DNA of 56,435 nucleotides from DASZZV01 sp035544835 (GTDB lineage Bacteria > Acidobacteriota > Thermoanaerobaculia > Gp7-AA8), in the NCBI GenBank assembly GCA_035544835.1, contig DASZZV010000299.1, forward strand, positions 1 to 56,435, given 5' to 3'. The stretch's first letter is position 1, and each line of letters starts with the position of its first letter. Under the pieces are notes generated by a model. That model searched no databases, was not told where the DNA came from, and saw only the letters and a program-made list of their open reading frames with translations. Shown piece by piece: positions 41,006 through 48,592 of the stretch. The translations under genes and the position numbers were made by a program.

Positions 41006-43027
41006 ATGGGGGTTACGATGAGAAAACTGAGTCAGCAGACACTTCTAATGCTGCTGTTGGTGTTGGTTACTGCGATCGCGGGATGTCAGGGTGAGTCACC
41101 GACGGCTCCGACTTCCACGACCGGCGGGGGTAGCGGCTCGGGTGGAACTCCCCCTCCGACTGGCTCGACGGTCGTGGTTACTCTCTCCAACGCCAACCCT
41201 CTGGTTCTTTCGACGACGCAAGTCACGGCAACGGTGACGGTCAACGGCTCGCCAGCCCCGAATGGAACTGGGGTTGAGTTCTCCACGGACTTCGGCACAT
41301 TCACCGATACCAACGCGCTAACCACGATTAAGACCACGACAGGCGGAGTAGCCAGCGCCATTCTGACGGCGACTACGGCCGGTACGGCTATCGTCACCGT
41401 GCGCGTGAACAACGTCAACCAGCGGGTCACCGTCGTCTTCAAGAATTCGGATCCCGTGCCGCCCGGGCCACCGAGCTTCAGCGTCACCTCGATCAGTCCG
41501 GCTACAGGCCGTCCCTCGGGCGGGGAGATCGTAGTGATCAAGGGCGTCGCTTTCAAGGCCCCGGTGCGAGTGCTCTTCGGAACCAAGGAAGCGGTGGTGA
41601 TCTCCTTCACGAGCACCGAGATTCGGGTCATCACTCCGCCGATCAATCTTGGCGGAACCACGCAATTCCAGGATGTTGACATTACCGTCTTCAATCAGGC
41701 CGGAACGACTTCCGAAGCTCAGATCACAAAGCCAAAAGTGTTTCGCTATCAGGTCGAGATCCTCACGCCACTGGTCTACACGGTGAGTCCGGCGTCGGGT
41801 CCGAACGAAGGTAATACGCGGGTCACAATATTCGGCGAGGGCTTCCAGGCGCCGACGCGCGTCTTCTTCGGTACGGCATCCAGTACCGGTGGTCTTCCGG
41901 GTCAGGTAGAGCTCGAAGTCATCAGCGTCAACTTCTCTCAGATCATCGCCGTAACTCCGCCGGCAACCGGCCTGGGCCTTTCCCTGAGGAACTTGCAGGT
42001 GGCGCTTCGAGTCTTGAATGTCGGCACGAATAAGGAATCCGTTCTTCCATTAGCCTTCCGCTACGGACCGACCATGCAGATCACTGCCGTTGGCCCGACC
42101 CAGGGAGACGTAGCCGGTGGCACCCAAGTCACGATCGACGGTCAGGGCTTCGATGATCCTGTGGCCGTTACGTTGGCCGGAATTGCCGCGATCCCAATCC
42201 GTGTCTCCGGAACGCAAATCGTCGTCATCTCGGGGACGCCAATCATTGCGGGCTGCGCCGGGCCATCCCCCGGCCCCGTCTCTGTCACGAACATCGAGAA
42301 TGGCGAGACGCAAACCGGTGGCACCTTCACATATACGATCGTCAAACCAGTCATTACGGGCATCAATCCCCAGCCGGTTGCTGCCGGAGGTATGCTCACG
42401 GTAACCATATCCGGAAACATCTCCGGCAATGTCCAGTTTCAGGTAAGCACGAAAACTGTCTTCGCGACGCAGGTCTCGCCGGGCGTATTCCAGTTCGTCG
42501 TGCCCTCAAATCTTGTGTTCCTTACTGCTCCCTGCGTCGACATGGTCACAGGCACAGCCGGAACCATGAACATTCCGACGAGTTTCCCTCTGACCTTTAC
42601 AGATCCGGCCACAGGTTGTACCCAGACGTTAGCCGAGGCGGTTACGGTGACTCCATCGGATGTTAACTGCAAGACGACGCCGGTGCCGCCCGCCGCTGCT
42701 GTGGCGGCGGCGCTTCCTCCAGACCAGCCCTTCGGAAGCACGACTGTGGGGACCCCTGTCAATCGCGCGCAGAAGATTTGCAATACCGGACCAGCGGCAT
42801 CGACTCTCACGGTCAATGGACCTGGATCGATCTCGGGAGCGGACGCAGGTCAGTTCGGACCGAATCCTCCCGGTCCGCCCGCGACTACGATGGTGACCGG
42901 TGGCAACTGCACTGCGTCGTTCAATCTTACTTTTACGCCGACTTCGGTGGGCGCGAAGACTGCTACGTACTCCGTGAACACGAGCGCCGGTATCGTCAAC
43001 GTTGCGCTGACCGGAACTGGCAATTAA
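41006..43027 (+). CDS. Secreted TIG/Ig-like repeat lipoprotein
   Basis: About 673 residues. A lipoprotein signal (LMLLLVLVTAIAGC) and Gly/Ser/Thr linker come first. Next is an Ig-like invasin-type domain (VTVNGSPAPNGTGVEFSTDFGTFTD), then three clear TIG/IPT domains (SISPATGRPSGGEIVVIKG, VSPASGPNEGNTRVTIFGEGF, VGPTQGDVAGGTQVTIDGQGF) and a fourth weaker one. A C-terminal choice-of-anchor-type beta domain ends in TYSVNTSAGIVNVALTGTG. It is a surface-exposed, adhesin-like protein. Starts at 41006 or 41018 are both possible. It follows the pilus genes and is closed by a hairpin. Confidence 0.85.
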   Translation: MGVTMRKLSQQTLLMLLLVLVTAIAGCQGESPTAPTSTTGGGSGSGGTPPPTGSTVVVTLSNANPLVLSTTQVTATVTVNGSPAPNGTGVEFSTDFGTFTDTNALTTIKTTTGGVASAILTATTAGTAIVTVRVNNVNQRVTVVFKNSDPVPPGPPSFSVTSISPATGRPSGGEIVVIKGVAFKAPVRVLFGTKEAVVISFTSTEIRVITPPINLGGTTQFQDVDITVFNQAGTTSEAQITKPKVFRYQVEILTPLVYTVSPASGPNEGNTRVTIFGEGFQAPTRVFFGTASSTGGLPGQVELEVISVNFSQIIAVTPPATGLGLSLRNLQVALRVLNVGTNKESVLPLAFRYGPTMQITAVGPTQGDVAGGTQVTIDGQGFDDPVAVTLAGIAAIPIRVSGTQIVVISGTPIIAGCAGPSPGPVSVTNIENGETQTGGTFTYTIVKPVITGINPQPVAAGGMLTVTISGNISGNVQFQVSTKTVFATQVSPGVFQFVVPSNLVFLTAPCVDMVTGTAGTMNIPTSFPLTFTDPATGCTQTLAEAVTVTPSDVNCKTTPVPPAAAVAAALPPDQPFGSTTVGTPVNRAQKICNTGPAASTLTVNGPGSISGADAGQFGPNPPGPPATTMVTGGNCTASFNLTFTPTSVGAKTATYSVNTSAGIVNVALTGTGN

Positions 43028-43050
43028 CGTCCGCTCCAGTCTTAACACTC

Positions 43051-43080
43051 GAACGACCGCCCCGAAAAGGGCGGTCGTTC
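43051..43080 (+). terminator. Hairpin ending the pil operon
   Basis: A perfect 12-bp stem (GAACGACCGCCC) with loop CGAAAA. No T-run follows, so it may be Rho-assisted or an mRNA stabiliser. Confidence 0.6.
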
Positions 43081-43147
43081 TGTCGAGGGCGAGCCGTTGT
43101 TGCCGTATGCAGCGGATTCCGCCAGAATTGAGATTTCCCTAACGCCC

Positions 43148-44293
43148 ATGATTCCGCAACCGCAGACCAGCTTGAAGATCGAGGACTTGAAGGCGCGCGT
43201 CCGCGCCGACGCGAAGTCACGACATTTCTATGCTCTGGCTGAGGAGCTCCGAAAGATCGGGCGGCTTGACGAAGCTGAGCAGACTCTCCGGTCAGGACTC
43301 ATAGCCCATCCAACCTATCTATCCGCCTGGATAAGCCTCGGCAAGGTGCTTCGTGACGGCGGTAAGAAGGCCGAGGCCTGCGACACTTTTCTCCGCGCAC
43401 TGACAATCGATCCCGGCAACGTAGTGGCTGCTCGTCTCGCCGCAGACAATTACTTCGAGCTGGGGGAGAAGGTCGAGGCCATCAAGAAGTACAAGCTCGT
43501 GCACGCTCTGATGCCCTCAGACGAGGAAGTCGAAGGCATCATCGACCGCCTGGACCGGGAGCTGAATCCGGATGAGTATCTGAGCCAGGTCGACACAGCG
43601 GCCCCCGCAGTCGCATACATAAGTGAGTCACCTGCGCAGTCAGAGCACCCTTTCCGAGCAACTTCGTCTGAGGCTCCAGTCTCCGGCGCCGCAATGGAGT
43701 CGAAGGGTACGGGGAGCACGGCCGAGGACGTTTCACCACTTTCCACAGAGCATATCGATAACCCCTTCGGCATCGAGAGCGCCGAAGCGCAAGCCTCGCA
43801 GGTTGGAGAGGAACGCCCGGTAGAAGGTGACGACGTCTTCGCCGCGGTCTCGGTTGCATCCGCCGAGCCTTTTCCTGCGGATACCGGAGCTCCGTTCGCC
43901 GCTGCCGGTCCGGAGGCCGGTGCCAGCGGCGCAATCGACGAACCGCCTTCCGCGGGCATGTCCGTCTTCGAGAAGGCTGGCAGCGAGAGCGTCTGGGACG
44001 ACTCCGAGATTCCAGTGGCTGCAGATAAGCCAGGGCATGCTGAACCACTTGAGGAAGCACCTCCGGCCGGCGACCCTGGACTCGCGACCGTTACTATCGG
44101 CGATCTCTATGCTCAGCAGGGACATCACGAGGCCGCTCGCGAGATCTATGCAAAGGTAGTGGAGCGAGAGCCGGCAAACGAAGCTGCAGTTGAACGCCTT
44201 CGCGCTCTCGAGCCGGCAGGGAACGCCGGCAAAATCTCACGCCTCCAGCGGTGGCTGGGGAAAGTAGGACCACGTGACACAACCAGTGTTTAG
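43148..44293 (+). CDS. TPR protein with acidic linker
   Basis: About 381 residues. Residues 15-130 hold three tetratricopeptide units (FYALAEELRKIGRLDEAEQTL, AWISLGKVLRDGGKKAEACDT, AARLAADNYFELGEKVEAIKKY). A long acidic Ala/Glu/Ser/Pro-rich disordered stretch follows, then one C-terminal TPR (IGDLYAQQGHHEAAREIYAKVVEREP). It has no signal or membrane segment. The ATG at 43148 is chosen over an upstream start that has no support. It overlaps the roadblock gene by 20 bp, which suggests the two products work together. Confidence 0.85.
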   Translation: MIPQPQTSLKIEDLKARVRADAKSRHFYALAEELRKIGRLDEAEQTLRSGLIAHPTYLSAWISLGKVLRDGGKKAEACDTFLRALTIDPGNVVAARLAADNYFELGEKVEAIKKYKLVHALMPSDEEVEGIIDRLDRELNPDEYLSQVDTAAPAVAYISESPAQSEHPFRATSSEAPVSGAAMESKGTGSTAEDVSPLSTEHIDNPFGIESAEAQASQVGEERPVEGDDVFAAVSVASAEPFPADTGAPFAAAGPEAGASGAIDEPPSAGMSVFEKAGSESVWDDSEIPVAADKPGHAEPLEEAPPAGDPGLATVTIGDLYAQQGHHEAAREIYAKVVEREPANEAAVERLRALEPAGNAGKISRLQRWLGKVGPRDTTSV

Positions 44294-44639
44294 AACTATT
44301 CTCGAGAATATTCAACGCAAGGTTGAAGGGACCATGGCCATCAGCCTCATCGGCCTCGACGGCATTGCCATTGACTCAGTCAAGAACGAGGAGGTTCCGC
44401 TCGATTCGATGGGAGCTGAGTTCGGAGGCTTTCTGAAATCGATCCGGGTCTCGAATACCGAGCTTCACACGGGCGACGTGGAACAGTTTTCCCTGACCAC
44501 CGATAAGTTCGTCACGTTTCTCTCCGCCGTCACTTCCGAGTATTTCATTTTGATGGTACTTTCTCGCGGCGGCAATTATGGTCGCGCGCGCTTCGAGTTG
44601 CAGAAAGCCAAATTCGCATTGAAGGACGAGCTGACCTAG
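44274..44639 (+). CDS. Roadblock/LC7 family protein (MglB-like)
   Basis: 121 residues with the complete small alpha/beta fold: ILENIQRKVEGTMAISLIGLDGIAID, GAEFGGFLKSI, TSEYFILMVLSRGGNYGRARFELQKA. This family dimerises and usually regulates Ras-like GTPases such as MglA, which control polarity and pili. GTG 44274 has AGGA five bases upstream. No GTPase gene lies beside it; instead the preceding gene encodes a TPR scaffold and the following one AccB. The link to polarity is family knowledge, not shown here. Confidence 0.88.
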   Translation: MTQPVFRTILENIQRKVEGTMAISLIGLDGIAIDSVKNEEVPLDSMGAEFGGFLKSIRVSNTELHTGDVEQFSLTTDKFVTFLSAVTSEYFILMVLSRGGNYGRARFELQKAKFALKDELT

Positions 44640-45136
44640 TGCCTTTCCTGAACTTCAAGGAGATTCTCGAGCTGATCGACAAAGTCGCCGACCGCGGTCT
44701 CTCCTCTCTGGAAATCGAAGTAGCAGGGCTGAAGCTGCGGCTGCAAGGGAAACAGGCAGAGATCCTCCAGATTCAAAGCTCGCCCCTGCCGCCAGCTCAC
44801 CAGTCGCATGTCGCTGCCTCAGGCGCTCCTTCACCTTCCCCGCCCCCGGCCCAGACATCGACGCCGGCCAGCGCGGATGTCGAAGCGGAAGACAGTTCGC
44901 TTCATGTCATCACGTCACCCATCGTCGGCACTTTTTATCGATCGCCGAATCCGGAGTCACAGTTTTTTGTAAACGTTGGCGATCGTATTACCAAAGGAAA
45001 GGTTCTGTGCATCGTCGAGGCGATGAAGCTCATGAACGAGATCGAATCTGAAGTCGACGGCGTGATCACGAGAATCTACCCGCAGAATGGTCAGCCCATC
45101 GAATACGGTGAGAAACTCTTCGCGGTCAAGCTTTGA
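44639..45136 (+). CDS. accB: Biotin carboxyl carrier protein AccB
   Basis: 165 residues. The C-terminal biotinyl domain carries the EAMKLMNEI motif, whose Lys receives biotin, and VGTFYRSPNPES. A Pro/Ala/Ser-rich hinge joins it to an N-terminal helical region. It is the carrier of acetyl-CoA carboxylase, the first step of fatty acid synthesis. GTG 44639 overlaps the previous stop by one base. accC follows after 36 bp. Confidence 0.95.
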   Translation: MPFLNFKEILELIDKVADRGLSSLEIEVAGLKLRLQGKQAEILQIQSSPLPPAHQSHVAASGAPSPSPPPAQTSTPASADVEAEDSSLHVITSPIVGTFYRSPNPESQFFVNVGDRITKGKVLCIVEAMKLMNEIESEVDGVITRIYPQNGQPIEYGEKLFAVKL

Positions 45137-45172
45137 CGCGGCAGTTGTGACTCCTCTCACCAGGTCCACCAC

Positions 45173-46507
45173 ATGATTTCCAAAGTGCTCATAGCGAATC
45201 GCGGCGAGATCGCCCTCCGGGTGATTCTTGCGTGCAAGGAGCTCGGTCTCAAAACGGTGGCTGTTCATTCCGAAGCCGACCGCGACGCCCTTCATGTCCG
45301 CTACGCTGACGACGATGTCTGCATCGGTCCGGCGACATCACGACAGAGCTACCTGAACATTTCCAGTATCGTGGCCGCTGCCGAGATCACCGGCGCCGAC
45401 GCCGTGCATCCCGGCTACGGATTTCTGGCCGAGAACGATCACTTCGCTGAGATTCTGCAGGAGTGTCAGCTCACTTTCATCGGACCGACTCCGGAAGTCA
45501 TACGGCTCATGGGCAACAAAGCAAAAGCGCGTGAGATGGCCAAGAAGGCCGGGGTGCCGATTCTCCCCGGCAGCGAAGGACCGCTCGGCTCGAGTGACGA
45601 GGCCATGGACATCGCCAGGCAAATCGGGTTTCCGATCATCCTCAAAGCGTCTGCCGGTGGCGGCGGCCGCGGCATGCGGATCTGTTGGGATGAAAAAGAA
45701 CTGGTCAACGCCTACGAGACTGCGAGGACCGAGGCAGAGCGCGCTTTCGGTGTCGCTGACGTCTATCTGGAGAAGTATCTCGAACGTCCGCGACATATCG
45801 AGTTTCAGATTTTCGGAGACAACTACGGACGCGTTGTGCATCTTGGTGAACGCGAGTGCTCGATTCAGCGAAGGCATCAGAAACTTCTCGAGGAATCGCC
45901 TTCTCCAGCAATGACCGACGACCTCCGGCAACGCATGGGCGACGCGGCCGTGAAGCTCGCCAAGTCGGTCGATTATACCAACGCCGGCACCATTGAGTTC
46001 CTGGTCCAGGGTGATGAGTTCTTCTTCATGGAGATGAACACGCGCATCCAGGTAGAGCACGCTGTTACCGAGGCGGTCACAGGGATGGACCTCGTGAAGG
46101 AGCAGATTCGGGTCGCAGACGGGCTGAAGCTATCGGTACCGAAGGAGAATATGCGTCTCCGCGGTCACGCCATTGAATTTCGCGTCAATGCCGAGGACCC
46201 AGTGACGTTCGCACCGAATCCTGGAAAAATCACGACCTTCCATTTGCCGGGCGGCCCGGGCATACGTGTCGACACCGCGGCGTATCGCGACTATGTTATT
46301 CCGCCGCACTACGACTCGCTGATTGCCAAACTCATCGCCCACGGTAAGGACAGGGAGGAAGCGATCGAACGGGGGCGGCGCGCCCTGGACATGTTCATCG
46401 TTGAAGGTGTAAAGACATCCATTCCTCTCCACCGAGAGATTCTCATGAATGAGAAGTTCAGGCGCGGTGACTTTTCTACGCGATTCATGGAAGAATTCTC
46501 GCGCTGA
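45173..46507 (+). CDS. accC: Biotin carboxylase AccC
   Basis: 444 residues, ATP-dependent carboxylation of AccB biotin. Motifs: KVLIANRGEIALRVI, HPGYGFLAEN, ATP-grasp Gly-rich loop KASAGGGGRGMR, ERECSIQRRHQK, and FFMEMNTRIQVEHAVTE. It has the usual length and is encoded just after accB. The carboxyltransferase genes are not in the window. The next gene, thiE, begins two bases after its stop. Confidence 0.96.
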   Translation: MISKVLIANRGEIALRVILACKELGLKTVAVHSEADRDALHVRYADDDVCIGPATSRQSYLNISSIVAAAEITGADAVHPGYGFLAENDHFAEILQECQLTFIGPTPEVIRLMGNKAKAREMAKKAGVPILPGSEGPLGSSDEAMDIARQIGFPIILKASAGGGGRGMRICWDEKELVNAYETARTEAERAFGVADVYLEKYLERPRHIEFQIFGDNYGRVVHLGERECSIQRRHQKLLEESPSPAMTDDLRQRMGDAAVKLAKSVDYTNAGTIEFLVQGDEFFFMEMNTRIQVEHAVTEAVTGMDLVKEQIRVADGLKLSVPKENMRLRGHAIEFRVNAEDPVTFAPNPGKITTFHLPGGPGIRVDTAAYRDYVIPPHYDSLIAKLIAHGKDREEAIERGRRALDMFIVEGVKTSIPLHREILMNEKFRRGDFSTRFMEEFSR

Positions 46508-46508
46508 C

Positions 46509-47144
46509 GTGAGACTCCATCGAGATGCTGTTCCTCCTCTCTACGCTCTAACGGACGACGTCGAGGCTTCGCTTCTGACCGAGCGACTGGCCGAGTTGAT
46601 CGCGGCCGGGGTTCGCTGGATCCAGATTCGCTCCAAGAACATCCCCGACGACCAGCTTTACCGGGTTGTTCGCGAAGCTGAGGGGATGATGCCGGCCAAG
46701 GTGATGCTCTTTGTGAATGATCGCGTGGACGTAGCTGTGGCTGCCTCAGCCGACGGCGTCCATCTTGGCAAACATGACCTTCCGCCCGATGCCGCGCGCA
46801 TGGTGGCCGGCGATCGAGAACTGCTCATCGGATGCTCGACTCACTCCGCCGAGGACGCCATAGCCGCTGCAGCGTGTGAAGAAGTCGACTACGTGGCTCT
46901 GGGCCCGATCTTTTCTTCACTCACTAAAAATGTTCGAGAGCCCCTTGGTCTCGACGAGCTTGCCCGGGCCCGTAAGGGAATCGGGAAACCTCTGATTGCC
47001 ATCGGTGGCATCACCGCGGGAAATATCGGAGGCATCATGCAGGCCGGTGCCGATAGCGCGGCGATCATCGCTGCTATCTATGAGCGCGGAACCATTGCCG
47101 AGAATGTGCGAAGGCTGCTCGAGGCGATGGAGAAGGAGCGGTGA
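46509..47144 (+). CDS. thiE: Thiamine phosphate synthase ThiE
   Basis: 211 residues, joining the pyrimidine and thiazole halves of thiamine. The active-site residues appear intact: QIRSK (pyrophosphate-binding Arg and Lys), FVNDRVDVA (Asn-Asp), ADGVHLGKHDLP (Asp), GCSTHS and GPIFSSLTK. GTG 46509 lies one base after the accC stop. The stop overlaps aroK as GTGA. A second, degenerate paralogue lies at 51220-51810. Confidence 0.92.
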   Translation: MRLHRDAVPPLYALTDDVEASLLTERLAELIAAGVRWIQIRSKNIPDDQLYRVVREAEGMMPAKVMLFVNDRVDVAVAASADGVHLGKHDLPPDAARMVAGDRELLIGCSTHSAEDAIAAAACEEVDYVALGPIFSSLTKNVREPLGLDELARARKGIGKPLIAIGGITAGNIGGIMQAGADSAAIIAAIYERGTIAENVRRLLEAMEKER

Positions 47145-47680
47145 AGATCTACCTGGTCGGCTTCATGGGAGCAGGGAAGAGCTCGGTCGGACTAGAGCTC
47201 GCAAAGCGGCTCGATGTTCCTTTCTTCGACCTGGATGAGCTGATCGAGGCTGCCGAGGGAAAGAAGATCAAGGACCTCTTCGCCACGCAGGGGGAGCCAT
47301 ATTTCAGGAAGCGCGAGCGTGATATGTTAAAAAGTACCCGCCACCTCGAGCACGCCGTGATCGCAACGGGAGGCGGGACATTCACATTCGAAGACAATAT
47401 TCAGTTTATTCTCGGAGAGGGCTACTCAATTCATCTGTCGGCTCCCTTCGCACTCCTGCGCAATCGAATCGGTGACAAGGCCACGGAAAGGCCCATGTTC
47501 CGCGACGACGTGGCCACTCATGAGCTGTATCAGCATCGCTTGAAGTTTTATCGCATGTCAGATGCCACCTTGGAGACTCGCGACGATGAGACCATTTCGG
47601 AAGTCGTAGAACGGTTGATCATGCTCTTACCGAAAGAAATTCTCGGCGCCATTCCCCGTCGTGACTGGAGAGCTCGATGA
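47141..47680 (+). CDS. aroK: Shikimate kinase
   Basis: 179 residues, phosphorylates shikimate in aromatic amino acid synthesis. P-loop GFMGAGKSSVG, FFDLDELIE (shikimate-binding Asp), EPYFRKRERDML, and ATGGGTFTF are the family signatures. It starts at GTG within the thiE stop, and its own stop overlaps the next ATG as ATGA, so it belongs to a coupled run of genes. Confidence 0.94.
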   Translation: MKIYLVGFMGAGKSSVGLELAKRLDVPFFDLDELIEAAEGKKIKDLFATQGEPYFRKRERDMLKSTRHLEHAVIATGGGTFTFEDNIQFILGEGYSIHLSAPFALLRNRIGDKATERPMFRDDVATHELYQHRLKFYRMSDATLETRDDETISEVVERLIMLLPKEILGAIPRRDWRAR

Positions 47681-48420
47681 TCACCCTGGTGATCAGCGAT
47701 CTCCATTCCAACGACGCCGCGCTGGGCGCCGTCTTCGCGCACGTTCGGCGGAAGAGCATCGATCGAATCATCTGCCTCGGCGATTTCGTCGGATATGGAG
47801 CTCAACCGAACCAGGTCCTCGACAAGATACGGACCTTCAAGGCCAGAAAGTTGTACATACGCGGTAATCACGACCGCGTGGCCGGAGGTTTCGAAGATGG
47901 GGAAGGATTCAACTTCGCGGCGCGCTCGGCCGCACTGTGGACGCGTGATCATCTCAGCGGTATCAATCGTCGCTTTCTCCAGGAGCTTCCTGTTGGTCCT
48001 CTCAGTGCCGGCGAAGGTGTGCTGATTTGTCACGGATCTCCGTTCGATGAAGACGAGTACCTCTTCAGCGAGTACGACGCTCGTCGCATCTTCGATGTGT
48101 ATTCCGAGAATGTCATCCTCTTCGGCCACACCCACCTGCCATCTTTTTTCACGCTCGAGCCCGACGGCTCAGTCCATGGTCTTCTGGTTCGGGAGGCCAC
48201 ACGATTTCAACTCGCCAGCGGGAAGCGGTATTTGATCAACCCTGGTTCGGTAGGGCAGCCGAGAGATCGGAATCCTCAGTCGGCGTTTCTACTGTTCGAC
48301 GATCAAAAAAAATCCGTACAGTTCCAGCGAGTGGCCTACGACATCTCGGCCACTCGTGAGTCGATCCTCCGCGCGGGACTTCCCCGAATCCTCGCCGATC
48401 GGCTCCTCGTCGGCACCTGA
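47677..48420 (+). CDS. Calcineurin-like metallophosphoesterase
   Basis: 247 residues with the full metal-site set in order: ISDLHSN, CLGDFVGYG, IRGNHDR, ICHGSP, ILFGHTHLP. It resembles the MJ0936/YfcE branch of small phosphodiesterases; the substrate is unknown. It has no signal peptide. It closes the accB-to-aroK run, overlapping aroK by four bases. Confidence 0.92.
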   Translation: MITLVISDLHSNDAALGAVFAHVRRKSIDRIICLGDFVGYGAQPNQVLDKIRTFKARKLYIRGNHDRVAGGFEDGEGFNFAARSAALWTRDHLSGINRRFLQELPVGPLSAGEGVLICHGSPFDEDEYLFSEYDARRIFDVYSENVILFGHTHLPSFFTLEPDGSVHGLLVREATRFQLASGKRYLINPGSVGQPRDRNPQSAFLLFDDQKKSVQFQRVAYDISATRESILRAGLPRILADRLLVGT

Positions 48421-48592
48421 TTCCCGCCTCGATCTTTTATGAGGACAGGATGATCTCTTTTGAGGACTGGTCTCGAGCAATCCGGCCCGCGGTTGTGGGA
48501 TAAATCGTTGATTCTGAAATGAATCGTCGCAATGCGCCGGTGGCATGCCGGCCGCACTGCTGACCTCGCAGAATCGATCGGAGAGTTACCGT

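Noticed and set aside
46440..46510. TPP riboswitch before thiE
   Set aside because: thiE starts one base after the accC stop; no THI-box sequence is present.
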